A stretch of 42,544 bases of DNA from Candidatus Poribacteria bacterium (lineage in GTDB: Bacteria > Poribacteria > WGA-4E > PCPOR2b): positions 1 to 42,544 of the forward strand of contig JAJEAL010000094.1 in assembly GCA_022822785.1 (NCBI GenBank). The letters run 5' to 3'. Position numbers and translations under genes: made by a program. The notes under the pieces are model-generated. The model saw only the letters and a list, made by a program, of their open reading frames with translations, did not search any database and was not told the origin of the DNA. How positions within the stretch are numbered: position 1 is the first letter of the stretch; each line of letters opens with the position of its first letter. Below are positions 24,930-34,055 of the stretch, piece by piece.

Positions 24930-26789
24930 TCAACTTGTTGCTCGTTCCATAATTTCCGTCATCCGAGCGACAAACGTAGGTGGGTCCACAGTATTTCCAT
25001 CAACCAACAACGCGCCCTCGTAAAGCTGTAAAATACAGTTTTTGACGAGGGTTTCATCGCCCTGGTTCTGGTTGAGTTGTGCGAGATTCTTTATCAACGG
25101 ATGGGAAAAGTTGAGTTCCAAGATGCGTTTGGATTCAGTGAAATCCTGATTCATCATTTTCATCATCCGCTCCATGTGTGAGTCCATACCCTCTGCTCCG
25201 ACGACCAAGGTTGCCGCCGAATCAACCAACCGTTTGGACGCAACCACATCCTCCACGCTATCGCCGAGGGTCTCTTTGAAAACGGAAATCAGATTGACAT
25301 CTTCAGTTAAGGTCTCATCTTGGCTTTCTTCGTCCCCCTTGAGATCTATATCCGCCTTTTCGATGCTTTTCAGTGGTTTCTCATCATATTCAAGCAGATG
25401 GGGAATATTGAACAGATCGATGGGATCGATGAAAAACAATACTTCAATCCCACCTTTCTTGAAATATTCCAAATTTGGATTTCGTTCTACCGCCTCTCTG
25501 TGATCACCCGACAGGTAATAAATCTCCTCCTGATCTTCCGACATCTCGGCGACATAATCCTTCAGGGAGGTAAATTTACCGCTTTCGGTTTTGCTCGACT
25601 CAAATCGCAGCAGGTCAATCAGTCGATCTCTGTTGGAAAAATCTGAACTGAGTCCTGTCTTGAAGAGTAGACCGAAATTCCTGAAGAATGTCTCGTACTT
25701 CTCCGAATCATTCTTCGCCCAGTCCTCCAATAGAGAGAGCAGCCTACCCGTTAAGGTTTCCCGGATGCGTACCATGATGGGGCTCGCCTGTGTCACCTCG
25801 CGGGACACATTCAGGGGCAAATCCTCGGTATCAACTACGCCTGATATAAATCGAAGGTATTCGGGAAGGAGTTCCTTGCAATCGTCTTGGATAAACACCT
25901 TGCTTGAATACAGGTGTAGCGAACCCAAGTCTTCCTCCCTGAGAAACCTGAGCGGTTGTGTCTCTGGTATAAACATCAACGCTTTGAAGTTCACGCGACC
26001 TTCGAGAGACAGGTGAAGATGACCGAGCGGCGGATTGAAGTCGTTAGATATAAACTTATAGAACTCGTTCCGTTCCTCCTCCGTGACTTCATTCCTATTC
26101 TTATGCCATAAAGCACTGACGGTGTTTACCTGCTTCCCATTGACTGAAACAGGAAAATCGACAAAATTGGAGTACTTCGTGATAACCTGCTCAACGCGAT
26201 AAGCTTCGCTAAATTCCTTGGACTCATCTTTCAGCTTAAAGGAGATTTGGGTTCCCCGCTGTGAGCGTTCAACCTCCTTGATAGTAAATTTCCCTTCACC
26301 CGTTGACTCCCATCGGAACCCCTTTGAGTCGGCATCTGCGTGACGCGTTTCAATTGTAATCTCGTTTGTGAGCATGAACACCGAATAGAACCCGATACCG
26401 AACTGACCGATTAGGCTAGCATCGAAAGCGGTGTCCCCTTCTTTCATCTGCTCCAAAAACTCTAGCGTTCCCGAACTGGCAACGGTACCGATTCTTTCCG
26501 TCAGATCGTCTTGCGTCATACCGATGCCCGTATCTGTAATCGAGAAGGTCTGTGCGTCAGAATTGACGGCGATGTCTATCCTTAAAGGCGCTTCAGGATT
26601 TAGGATATTCTTGTCCGTCAACTGCCTGAAACGGATTTTATGCAACGCATCAGACGCGTTGGAAATCAGTTCGCGGATGGCGACTTCTGGGTGAGTATAA
26701 AGCGAGTGAACAATGAGATGTAGGAGTTGTTTCATCTCTGCCTTATACTCAAATTCTTGGATTTCTTCAGTGTTAGTACTATCAGCCAT
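24930..26789 (-). CDS. htpG: Molecular chaperone HtpG (Hsp90)
   Basis: 619 residues, the normal bacterial length. The N-terminal GHKL ATPase domain has YTHPEVAIRELISNASDALHKIRF (ATP-binding Glu/Asn), FSITDTGIGMT and LIGQFGIGFYSVFML (lid). The middle domain has VFIQDDCKELLPEYLRFISGVVDTEDLPLNVSRE with the catalytic Arg, and a C-terminal dimerisation region completes it. There is no charged linker, as expected for bacteria. Ends in TGA. A MITE-like element (26838-26967) lies directly upstream and may contain or displace its promoter. Confidence 0.97.
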   Translation of the reverse strand: MADSTNTEEIQEFEYKAEMKQLLHLIVHSLYTHPEVAIRELISNASDALHKIRFRQLTDKNILNPEAPLRIDIAVNSDAQTFSITDTGIGMTQDDLTERIGTVASSGTLEFLEQMKEGDTAFDASLIGQFGIGFYSVFMLTNEITIETRHADADSKGFRWESTGEGKFTIKEVERSQRGTQISFKLKDESKEFSEAYRVEQVITKYSNFVDFPVSVNGKQVNTVSALWHKNRNEVTEEERNEFYKFISNDFNPPLGHLHLSLEGRVNFKALMFIPETQPLRFLREEDLGSLHLYSSKVFIQDDCKELLPEYLRFISGVVDTEDLPLNVSREVTQASPIMVRIRETLTGRLLSLLEDWAKNDSEKYETFFRNFGLLFKTGLSSDFSNRDRLIDLLRFESSKTESGKFTSLKDYVAEMSEDQEEIYYLSGDHREAVERNPNLEYFKKGGIEVLFFIDPIDLFNIPHLLEYDEKPLKSIEKADIDLKGDEESQDETLTEDVNLISVFKETLGDSVEDVVASKRLVDSAATLVVGAEGMDSHMERMMKMMNQDFTESKRILELNFSHPLIKNLAQLNQNQGDETLVKNCILQLYEGALLVDGNTVDPPTFVARMTEIMERATS

Positions 26790-26837
26790 GGTTCAAAATT
26801 CTCCTTTCATCGTAGCTTTGTCAGGTTATCGAACGTT

Positions 26838-26967
26838 AGGACTTACGCAGTTGAACGGTCAAAACCAACCCCCCTTATCAAGGGGTAGTTCGGCGATTCA
26901 TCACCACTAGACACCGTTGCTAACGCCTGATAAATCAGGCAACTACAATCTGAAGTGCGTAACTCTA
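26838..26967. repeat. MITE/REP-like element, family A copy 1
   Basis: Bounded by AGGACTTACGCA (26838) and an imperfect inverted TGCGTAACTCTA (26956). Inside are the hairpins CCCCTT-ATC-AAGGGG (26871-26885) and GCCTGATAAATCAGGC (26925-26940), plus GTAGTT...AACTAC arms. About 80 nt match copy 2 (30006-30118) closely, with compensatory changes in the hairpin. No coding capacity. Confidence 0.75.
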
Positions 26968-27008
26968 GAACGTAAAAGATTTCAGCTGTTCCCCATATCT
27001 AAGATTTT

Positions 27009-27647
27009 TCAAATTTTTTTCGCCATAACGATATACACCGGATCTGTGTATTCATCGGTCTGCGGGGTGCGATCTAAGAAGGTGATTTCTACATAACCGC
27101 CTGCCAAACTGAAGTAATGCTGCACCAATTCGGCGTGCTCAGCGTCGGAGGTTACACGCCAGATGTGCACCGCTTTTGTTGGGAACAGACGATTTGAAAA
27201 AATAACAATGAACGGACCATCCGCTTGAAGAATACGATGCACCTCACGAAAAACATCAACGGGATTAGTCAGGTACTGCATCGAAACCGTCATAACCACC
27301 GCCGCAAATTCCCCATCGTCAAAAGGGAGCTGTGGATTGGCGTTGAGGTCATGAACGATATATTCATCAAGAGCAGGATTGACCTGAAGCTCGACCCTGT
27401 TCAAGCCTAGTCCAACCATACGTTGTGTGGGGAACCCTTCGGGAAGGTGGGAGAAGGCACTGCTCATCAGGTCTAATATAGCGGCATCTCTCGGCAAGGT
27501 TTGATCGAAAAATTCCTTGATTGCAGCAATTGCGTTGTCATCAATGTGGGTGACGATGCGGGGTTCGGCGTAAAACAGCCGGTCATCAGTTTCGTCAATT
27601 CGCGCAAAGGCTTCCGAGGATAGTGCTGTTTTCATTTGGAAAATCAT
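27009..27647 (-). CDS. SAM-dependent methyltransferase domain protein
   Basis: 212 residues (an alternative ATG lies at 27635). A Methyltransf_11-like architecture: AAILDLMSSAFSHLPEGF in the motif I position (glycine-poor and thus atypical), MVGLGLNRVELQVNPALDEYIVHDLN (motif II), LPFDDGEFAAVVMTVSMQYLTNPVDVFREVHRILQADGPFIVIFSNRLF (motifs IV-VI). The SMQYL...P..VFREVHRIL stretch is typical of this fold. The degenerate motif I (DLMSSAFSH in place of DLGCGxG) is seen in a recognised subgroup of proteins often labelled only as methyltransferase-like. Substrate unknown. Confidence 0.75.
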   Translation of the reverse strand: MIFQMKTALSSEAFARIDETDDRLFYAEPRIVTHIDDNAIAAIKEFFDQTLPRDAAILDLMSSAFSHLPEGFPTQRMVGLGLNRVELQVNPALDEYIVHDLNANPQLPFDDGEFAAVVMTVSMQYLTNPVDVFREVHRILQADGPFIVIFSNRLFPTKAVHIWRVTSDAEHAELVQHYFSLAGGYVEITFLDRTPQTDEYTDPVYIVMAKKI

Positions 27648-27695
27648 TAAAAAATATGGCGCATCGTGGCAATAATTTTTGCAGTTCCACTCGCC

Positions 27696-28424
27696 TTACC
27701 ACAAACTTAACCTGAGCTTCAGCAGCCGACGCAACTCCTCAATTGGCTGTTTATGGTCATCAACCCGTAAATCAATATACCGATCATTAAAGCCACCCAC
27801 GCCGCCGTTTTCACGCACGACAATCAACGCTGCTGCTTGCTGCCCCCGTCGATCGCCCCCCTTCTCCTGACCTGCAACAAGTGCTGCCATTAGTTTCTCT
27901 GCAAGCGCTCCCTCCGTTTTCTCAAATGCCTCTCCCATCGCCTCGACAACGGCTTGGCCTGTCAGTAGGTTGCCTTGCGCCGTATAATTTTCTCCCTGAC
28001 GTGCACCCGCCCATTCCATACATTCATTGCCGGTGTAGTTAGTGGCATTTCCGCTTGCATCAATGATACCCACCTGGCGTTGAGATCTACCTTCATCATC
28101 GGCAACGAGCTGATCTAGCACCTGTTGGGCGGTGAGTCCACTTTCTAGCAGTTCCAAACCCTTCGAGCCATAGGTTGTATTTGTCCACGATTGGGTCGCA
28201 ACCGCACCGACCCCTGCCTTTGCCCACGGGACAATAGCCCCAACAGCAAAGAACTTGGATTGAACTGCAACGCCAAGATCGCCATTCTCTGGATCGCGTC
28301 CAACGATGGAAAAGGTTGTGACGAGGTGGTCACGGACTTCAGAATTAGGTTGATGCGATTCGGTGTTGGCAAAAGCAAGAACGCCGGTGTAGATTGTCGC
28401 ACAGACAAGCTGGAGGGGTAACAT
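27696..28424 (-). CDS. DUF1028 family protein, exported
   Basis: 242 residues; the ATG has AAAGGAG about 10 nt upstream. A short signal segment (LPLQLVCATIYTGVLAFA) is followed by the complete DUF1028 domain: TTFSIVGRDPENGDLGVAVQSKFFAVGAIVPWAKAGVGAVATQSW, then YGSKGLELLESGLTAQQVL and YTAQGNLLTGQAVVEAM. Next comes GDRRGQQAAALIVVRE and the closing DRYIDLRVDDHKQPIEELRRLL. The family has an Ntn-hydrolase-like fold and no established substrate. Secretion and the lack of a fused peptidoglycan-binding domain are visible here. Confidence 0.92.
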   Translation of the reverse strand: MLPLQLVCATIYTGVLAFANTESHQPNSEVRDHLVTTFSIVGRDPENGDLGVAVQSKFFAVGAIVPWAKAGVGAVATQSWTNTTYGSKGLELLESGLTAQQVLDQLVADDEGRSQRQVGIIDASGNATNYTGNECMEWAGARQGENYTAQGNLLTGQAVVEAMGEAFEKTEGALAEKLMAALVAGQEKGGDRRGQQAAALIVVRENGGVGGFNDRYIDLRVDDHKQPIEELRRLLKLRLSLW

Positions 28425-28521
28425 ATAGGAGATCTCCTTTGCACAAAACAGGAAATAGGGAATTAAAGCGCCGAAAAAGATTGGAAGGTTTTTCCGCTTT
28501 CTTTCCTTCTAAGTGTTAATA

Positions 28522-29838
28522 TTAAGTTTCACGCTCATCCGGATTTTTATCAGATCGGATCTTCATCGCCTCCGCATGTCCTTGAAGTCCTTCAACCTCA
28601 GCGAGTTTGACAACAGCCGGTGTGACCTTTTCCAATGCGGTTCTGGTATAGGAGATAATACTTGTCTTTTTGAGAAAATCATCAACACTTAACGGCGATG
28701 CGTACCTTGCTGCCCCACCCGTAGGCAGAATGTGATTGGGGCCCGCGATATAGTCACCGACAGATTCCGGGGTGTAAGGTCCGAGCATAATTGCCCCTGC
28801 ATTACGGATAGCACCAACCCACTCTATTGGATTTTCTACCTCTAATTCGACATGCTCAGGCGCAACCTCGTTGGTAATCTCCACTGCTTCGGTTAAATCT
28901 GAGACGATAAACGCCACCCCGTAATTTTTAAAAGCACCGGTCAGCTCAGATTGGCGGGGTAGTTTCTGTGCCTGATGCTCAATCTCCCCACAAACCTGCT
29001 TCGCAATTTCCTTTGAGGTGGTGATAAGAATAGCAGAACAGTCGGCACTGTGTTCTGCTTGCGAAATAAGATCTGCTGCAACATAGGCGGGATTTGCTGT
29101 GTGATCAGCGATGATGAGAACTTCGCTCGGGCCCGCTAGCTTGTCAATATCGACAGGTCCATACACCTCTTTCTTCGCAAGCTGGACATACAGATTGCCC
29201 GGACCAACGATTTTATCCACTTTCGGGATGGTGCTTGTTCCATAAGCCATTGCACCAACAGCTTGGGCACCACCACATCTATAAATCTCGTGTACTCCAC
29301 ATGCTGATGCAGCGAAAAGCATGTGCGGATCAACCTGTCCATTTCGCATCGGTCCCATGAAGACCGCAACCTCCTCAACCCCTGCGACCTTTGCCGGAAC
29401 AACATTCATAATTAATGAAGAGACTAGCAGCTGGCTCACTGACGGCACGCAGACGCCAATACGTCTTAACGGACGGATGAGATGTCCTAAAACAACGCCA
29501 TCCGCTTCGGTGGACCACCATGAGTTTCGTAACTGCTTTTGGTGAAACCGCTCAACGTTCGTCCGCGCAAGTTGGATCGCATCGTGAAAGTCTGCACCTA
29601 CCTGCGTAGCAGCGCTCTTAATCTCTGCGTCTGTGACCCGCATCTCGTTGACAGACATGCGCGGCGCATCAAATCTGCGCGTATATTTAACGACGGCTCT
29701 GTCACCATTTCTTTGGACATCATGCAAAATTCGTTGAACTGTCCTAAGAATACCTGGCTCTTCTAATCTCCCACGCAGACTAAGTTTTTCGATGAAACCC
29801 GCTGCTTCATCCGAGTGGGCATCAAGAATGGCAATCAC
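28522..29838 (-). CDS. hisD: Histidinol dehydrogenase
   Basis: 438 residues starting with GTG (GAGG upstream). Family motifs: [105 protein letters not shown] with the zinc-binding Gln/His, and [13 protein letters not shown] with the catalytic Glu-His pair. GVCVPS differs slightly from the common GxYVPGG substrate loop (Ser-Val-Ser in place of Gly-Gly-Arg). This may mark a subgroup acting on other amino alcohols, such as sulfopropanediol dehydrogenase relatives. Histidinol oxidation is the default call. No other his genes adjoin. Confidence 0.85.
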   Translation of the reverse strand: MIAILDAHSDEAAGFIEKLSLRGRLEEPGILRTVQRILHDVQRNGDRAVVKYTRRFDAPRMSVNEMRVTDAEIKSAATQVGADFHDAIQLARTNVERFHQKQLRNSWWSTEADGVVLGHLIRPLRRIGVCVPSVSQLLVSSLIMNVVPAKVAGVEEVAVFMGPMRNGQVDPHMLFAASACGVHEIYRCGGAQAVGAMAYGTSTIPKVDKIVGPGNLYVQLAKKEVYGPVDIDKLAGPSEVLIIADHTANPAYVAADLISQAEHSADCSAILITTSKEIAKQVCGEIEHQAQKLPRQSELTGAFKNYGVAFIVSDLTEAVEITNEVAPEHVELEVENPIEWVGAIRNAGAIMLGPYTPESVGDYIAGPNHILPTGGAARYASPLSVDDFLKKTSIISYTRTALEKVTPAVVKLAEVEGLQGHAEAMKIRSDKNPDERET

Positions 29839-29925
29839 AAAAGTTCCTCGCTTATTGTCAAATCAAATTTGTTCACATCAGGCAACAGCGCAAAGAAACC
29901 GAGTTTTCCCGAAAAAATTCGGTTT

Positions 29926-29962
29926 CCTCCGATTTATCGGAGGCCTCCCCGATAGATCGGGG
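29926..29962. repeat. Two adjacent REP-like palindromes
   Basis: CCTCCGAT-TT-ATCGGAGG (29926-29943) is followed by CCCCGAT-AG-ATCGGGG (29947-29962). The same CCCGAT-NN-ATCGGG core recurs at 30077-30092 and 34002-34015. They lie in the 359-nt hisD-murA gap (29839-30197), which otherwise holds repeat copy 2 and no gene. Confidence 0.7.
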
Positions 29963-30005
29963 CAGGCTGGAACGGGATTTGAGCTGCTCTATATTTTCTT
30001 TTGAT

Positions 30006-30118
30006 AGGACTAACGCAGCTACACAGTTAAAGCCCTGTAGTTCGGTGATTCATCGCCGCTGGACACCGTTGCCAACGCCCGATGAATCGGGCAACTACAA
30101 TCGAAGTGCGTAAGTCCT
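30006..30118. repeat. MITE/REP-like element, family A copy 2
   Basis: Bounded by AGGACTAACGCA (30006) and the inverted TGCGTAAGTCCT (30107). It contains GCCCGATGAATCGGGC (30077-30092), the counterpart of GCCTGATAAATCAGGC in copy 1, with the C:G to T:A change on both arms. GTAGTT/AACTAC arms are present. Intergenic, between hisD and murA. Confidence 0.78.
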
Positions 30119-30197
30119 GTTTGATATGAACCAACAACATTTCATCTTAAAAGTATACTCTGCAAACATTTGAGTTTAGGGAGAGTGTGGTGGTAGA

Positions 30198-31463
30198 TTA
30201 ATCGCTCACCCGGATAATATCCGCGCCAATACCTCTGAGTTTTTCCTCAATGCCTTCATACCCACGATCGATATGATAGATGCGGGAAACAATCGTCTCT
30301 CCCGCTGCTGCCATGCCAGCTAGCACAAGGACCGCTCCCGCACGCAGATCTGAGGCCATCACAGGGGCACCACTGAGTTTAGGCTTACCACGTACCACCG
30401 CTCGGTTCCCTTCGACACGAATATCTGCACCCATCCGGTTGAGCTCGCTCGCGTGCATGAAGCGATCTAAGTAGATACCCTCCGTAATAGTGCTGACACC
30501 CGGCGTAATGCTGAGGAGGCCCATCATCTGTGCCTGCATATCTGTGGGAAAACCCGGATATGTGTCGGTAACAATATCGACCGCTTGGAGCGCCTGTGGC
30601 GTTCTCACACGGACGCCATCGTCCGTCCAGTCCAATTGAACCCCTGCCTCCATTAACTTTTCAGAGGTAACGCCCAAGTGTTGAGCCGGAGCCTGTTTCA
30701 CAAAGACATCCCCTCCCGTAATAGCACCCGCAACCATGAACGTGCCCGCTTCAATACGGTCTGGAATGATAGCGTACTCTGTGCCGTGAAGTTGTTTGAC
30801 CCCCCGTATCGTCAAGGTAGATGTACCAATCCCCTCAATATCCGCTCCCATTACGTTGAGGAAATTTGCAAGGTCAGCGACCTCTGGTTCGCAGGCAGCG
30901 CCGCGAATAGTTGTCTGACCTTCCGCTAGCGTTGAGGCCATCATGACGTTTGCAGTTGCTCCAACGCTTGAACCGTGGGGTCCCCTCAGATACATCTCTG
31001 CGCCGACTAGCCGATCCGTCCGTGCGATGATATAACCACCATCAATCTCGATTTCTGCGCCGAGTTGCTGTAATCCTTTCAAGTGCAAATCTACCGGACG
31101 TGGACCAATAGCACAACCCCCTGGGAACGAAACCTTTGCCACACCTAAACGGGCCACGAGAGGTCCGAGCACATAAATTGACGCCCTCATTTTCCGCACG
31201 AGATCGTAGGGGGCCTCGTAGGCAATCCGGTTCCCCGGTTCAATATAGAGGGTTGAATTCTTGAATTTTGTTGTCGCTCCCAGCACCTGAAGCACTGCAC
31301 AAAGGCTATCAATATCTCTCAGATCGGGAACATTGTGAATAACGCTAGCACTGTCTGCTAAAATTGCAGCTGCAACAGCGATAGGAAGCGTCGCGTTTTT
31401 GGATCCACTGACTGAAATTGTACCTTTAAGCTGCTTGCCACCGTTGATGATTAGTCTATCCAT
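30198..31463 (-). CDS. murA: UDP-N-acetylglucosamine 1-carboxyvinyltransferase
   Basis: 421 residues from the ATG at 31463 (AGGAG 7-8 nt upstream); the longer frame to 31568 has no support. EPSP-synthase fold with MDRLIINGGKQLKGTISVSGSKNATLPI (Lys22/Asn23) and FPGGCAIGPRPVDLHLKGLQQLGA. Cys117 lies in the fosfomycin-sensitive loop. RGAACEPEVADLANFL, DRIEAGTFMVAGAITGG and YPGFPTDMQAQMMGLL follow. It transfers enolpyruvate to UDP-GlcNAc in the first committed step of peptidoglycan synthesis. Retention of Cys117 predicts ordinary fosfomycin sensitivity of the enzyme. Confidence 0.97.
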   Translation of the reverse strand: MDRLIINGGKQLKGTISVSGSKNATLPIAVAAAILADSASVIHNVPDLRDIDSLCAVLQVLGATTKFKNSTLYIEPGNRIAYEAPYDLVRKMRASIYVLGPLVARLGVAKVSFPGGCAIGPRPVDLHLKGLQQLGAEIEIDGGYIIARTDRLVGAEMYLRGPHGSSVGATANVMMASTLAEGQTTIRGAACEPEVADLANFLNVMGADIEGIGTSTLTIRGVKQLHGTEYAIIPDRIEAGTFMVAGAITGGDVFVKQAPAQHLGVTSEKLMEAGVQLDWTDDGVRVRTPQALQAVDIVTDTYPGFPTDMQAQMMGLLSITPGVSTITEGIYLDRFMHASELNRMGADIRVEGNRAVVRGKPKLSGAPVMASDLRAGAVLVLAGMAAAGETIVSRIYHIDRGYEGIEEKLRGIGADIIRVSD

Positions 31464-31791
31464 GATAGGTTCTCCTAACGTAGAAATCTGCTTCTCAACT
31501 CGGTGTGGATTAGGAGAGTCAGACTCACATGCTCGGCCTGAGATCGATCGCCAATTTCTTAACTTCATCTAGCGAAACACCACGCCGGCCACTAGCAAAT
31601 CCCATTCTGTCGTTTAACCCTACACCGACTTGTAAAATAAAGAATAGATTCATGATACCTATATGTATGCATCAACGATGCCAAGCCTCTAATCGTTTCG
31701 TTACAAGGGTTGTCGGATAGTTTACCGCAAAATTGGTGTGTCCAAATAACCTCATGTCATGAAACTGCCCCGTTCACTGCAACGCATATTT
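31464..31791. other. 328-nt murA upstream region
   Basis: No recognised gene, RNA or repeat. A 42-codon minus-strand frame (31525-31653) exists but lacks support. A weak promoter-like TTGGCA-17-TAGGTA is present on the minus strand near 31655-31685 and is not reported separately. Confidence 0.5.
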
Positions 31792-32727
31792 CTAGCCGTG
31801 CTTGCCGTCTCCAGCTTGGTCTTCGGGGTTTTGCCATAGTCGCCACTCCTCTTTCACTTCGACCAATTGTTCCGGCGGCGTATCTCGGACCTCTAAAACA
31901 GTTGGCGTTTCGGGTGGAATCTGTGCAAGAATCTCCTTGAAGTCAAGGTCCCCAGCTCCCGGCGGGTGATATGCTTCAAGCTCTTTGAGGTCGTGCACGT
32001 TCACGCCGATGAGGTTCTCTCCATATGCCTCTAGCCAGCGCTGCGACCGACAGAGCCCCACCCGCTCCTGAAGCGTGGCGTGTCCAACATCATGCCAATA
32101 TCGCATGTTGCTGCCCTTGAACTCTTGCAAAAATAGTCCAACCTCGTCGAAATTGGGGATCTGATAGTAGCGCGGACGATTCTCAACTGCTAAGTAGACC
32201 TCCATCCGTAAAGCCATTTCATTCAACGTATCAAGGCTAAATAGCACGGCGTCTTGATGCTTCGCTTCTTTGCGTTTGCGCCATTCGGTGGCTTCCTCCA
32301 CCTTCGTTCCAAATGCCTCAAATTCTCGCTCACCATATTCGTAAAAGTCATACATCAGATAGGAGCGATCGTAGGTATCCACCTCACCGAGGTGAAGCAC
32401 AACGATTGGAACTTCTATCTCGACTGCCAACTCCATTGTCCGAATTGTGTGTTTAACCGCTTCGTTCCGGGTATCCGCATCAAGGCTTGCCAACTGAATC
32501 GGATCTTTTTCTGCCTCGGATTGTGGCCGCCCGAGCAGCACAGGACAAAAATTGTGGATAGAGCAGATCTGCGTGTGTGCTAGGTGAGGTCTAATCTGCT
32601 CAATCTGTTCGTGCGTCAGGTGACGACTGAGTTCGATAGCGTCAAACCCAAGCTCTTTGATCTCGTCCAGCAACGCAGCCCCATCAGATTGTCTTAAAGC
32701 GTTCCACATTGTCGAAATCGCTATCAT
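31792..32727 (-). CDS. Sugar phosphate isomerase/epimerase family TIM-barrel protein
   Basis: 311 residues. An AP-endonuclease-2-type barrel: LLDEIKELGFDAIELSRHLTHEQIEQIRPHL, IVVLHLGEVDTYDRS (metal His region), MEVYLAVENRPRYYQIPNFDEV (metal Glu), MRYWHDVGHATLQERVG (Asp/His) and LIGVNVHDLKELEAYHPPGAGDLDFKEIL. Its ATG overlaps the purN stop region (TAA-ATG arrangement), so the two are translationally coupled. Catalytic activity is unassigned, since the family includes xylose-isomerase-like epimerases and myo-inosose dehydratases. Confidence 0.87.
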   Translation of the reverse strand: MIAISTMWNALRQSDGAALLDEIKELGFDAIELSRHLTHEQIEQIRPHLAHTQICSIHNFCPVLLGRPQSEAEKDPIQLASLDADTRNEAVKHTIRTMELAVEIEVPIVVLHLGEVDTYDRSYLMYDFYEYGEREFEAFGTKVEEATEWRKRKEAKHQDAVLFSLDTLNEMALRMEVYLAVENRPRYYQIPNFDEVGLFLQEFKGSNMRYWHDVGHATLQERVGLCRSQRWLEAYGENLIGVNVHDLKELEAYHPPGAGDLDFKEILAQIPPETPTVLEVRDTPPEQLVEVKEEWRLWQNPEDQAGDGKHG

Positions 32728-32728
32728 T

Positions 32729-33337
32729 TTACGACTCCCTTACCAAAACCTTTCTGCCAACAATTTCGAGTTTTCCCTCCGCACACCACCGAACGACCTG
32801 GGGATACAGTTTATGCTCTTCACTATGAATCCGCTTGAGGAGACTTTCTTCATCGTCGTCGTCGAACACGGGTACCGAAACCTGCGCGATGATAGGTCCG
32901 GCATCAATCCCCTCATCTATAAAAAAAACGGTTACGCCGCTGACCTTAACGCCATGCGCTATCGTATCCTGTACAGCATGTGCCCCCGGAAACGCGGGCA
33001 GTAGCGATGGATGAATATTAATGATACGGTTCCGATACTTCCGTACAAATGCTGGCTGGAACAACTTCATAAAACCCGCTAGAACGATTAACTTTACTTC
33101 GTGTTTGTCAAGGATTTTTGAAATTTCAGCATCAAACGCATCTCGATCCGGAAAATCCCGCACCCTCACTACGTAGGTGGGTATGCCCACTTCCTTGGCA
33201 CGAGTAAGCGCGTAAGCCCTTCTTCGATCGCTAATCACCACAGCGATTTCAACCCCGCTACTTTCGTCATGGTGGAGTTGATCGATTAGTGCTTGCAAGT
33301 TGGTTCCGCTGCCGGAGGCTAAAACTGCAATTTTCAT
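32729..33337 (-). CDS. purN: Phosphoribosylglycinamide formyltransferase
   Basis: 202 residues. It begins MKIAVLASGSGTNLQALIDQL (phosphate-binding loop). The catalytic triad is intact: Asn107 and His109 in INIHPSLLPAFPG, and Asp145 in DEGIDAGPII. It transfers the formyl group of 10-formyl-THF to GAR in purine synthesis. It directly precedes the isomerase gene, whose ATG follows the stop by one base, an unusual pairing for a purine gene. Confidence 0.96.
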   Translation of the reverse strand: MKIAVLASGSGTNLQALIDQLHHDESSGVEIAVVISDRRRAYALTRAKEVGIPTYVVRVRDFPDRDAFDAEISKILDKHEVKLIVLAGFMKLFQPAFVRKYRNRIINIHPSLLPAFPGAHAVQDTIAHGVKVSGVTVFFIDEGIDAGPIIAQVSVPVFDDDDEESLLKRIHSEEHKLYPQVVRWCAEGKLEIVGRKVLVRES

Positions 33338-33357
33338 ATTTGCTGAACTGAGATCCC

Positions 33358-33960
33358 CTAAGTTGAATGAATCATACTCAACAAAATGCCCAGAATTTTA
33401 CCGATATCGTTGATATGATATTCGTCCAAATCGATATAGACGGTTTGTCCTTCTAACTTTAGAAATTTCCAAACGCTTCCCGTTGTGATTCCCCCGTAGA
33501 TTGTGGTGATATTGTTTTCCTCACGCTCGTTAAATAATCTGGCGGCAACCATTTCCGCCACGCATTGACCGATACCATTCATCGGGTTATTATTTTTGGC
33601 TTCGACGATTGCAATGACGGGCGTAGTAATAAATAGTTGCTCCGTGGAGAGGCTAATGATAAAGCCGCACGCGCCGCTCAACCCTCTTTTTCTGTCCACA
33701 TTAAACGCCTTACCTGAAAACAGACTAATCTGGTGATGTGTCTGTTCCAGAAGTTCAACCAAAACTGGGGCGACAATCAGTTCTGATCGTGCCTTTTCCG
33801 TATTGATAGCGATCCCCAAAGCCAGGTTTCTTTCTAACGTCTGGCGAAGAAAATCGCTGATTTCGACTTCCGCCGCCGTGGAAAAGAGACCTCTTGATTC
33901 ATCAGTAATCAGTTGAAAGACCTTTTTAGCTTCGCTTAATGTAAAACGATTATAAGCCAT
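33358..33960 (-). CDS. Hypothetical protein with PD-(D/E)XK nuclease-like motif
   Basis: 201 residues if started at the ATG at 33960 (MAYNRFTLSEAKKVF), which has GGAAG upstream; the frame extends to 34086 through repeat sequence and is unlikely to be coding there. An acidic series resembles a PD-(D/E)XK core: E59 (SELIVAPVLVELL), D89 (NVDRKRGLSGACGFIIS), E120-x-K122 (VIAIVEAKNNN) and Q132 (GIGQCVAEMVAARLF). The C-terminus (TIYGGITTGSVWKFLKLEGQ) resembles the end of Uma2/DUF-type nuclease-like proteins common in cyanobacteria. No activity is known. It sits at the edge of the accessory island. Confidence 0.6.
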   Translation of the reverse strand: MAYNRFTLSEAKKVFQLITDESRGLFSTAAEVEISDFLRQTLERNLALGIAINTEKARSELIVAPVLVELLEQTHHQISLFSGKAFNVDRKRGLSGACGFIISLSTEQLFITTPVIAIVEAKNNNPMNGIGQCVAEMVAARLFNEREENNITTIYGGITTGSVWKFLKLEGQTVYIDLDEYHINDIGKILGILLSMIHST

Positions 33961-34001
33961 CTTCCATTTTCCCTTTTTAGATTGACCCAAGGGGGACAGG
34001 T

Positions 34002-34015
34002 CCCGATTCATCGGG
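34002..34015. repeat. REP-like palindrome
   Basis: CCCGAT-TC-ATCGGG. Same core as the palindromes at 29947-29962 and 30077-30092. Part of the 33961-34623 gap, which holds this, family A copy 3 and a family B copy. Confidence 0.6.
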
Positions 34016-34055
34016 ATTCTCGTGAAACGGAACGGGATTGAAGGATTTACAGGAC

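Noticed and set aside
26790-26837. CIRCE-type heat-shock operator before htpG
   Set aside because: No TTAGCACTC-N9-GAGTGCTAA-like inverted repeat is present in the upstream region.
31525-31653. 42-codon minus-strand frame upstream of murA
   Set aside because: No family resemblance and only a weak ribosome-binding site; a frame of this length is expected by chance.
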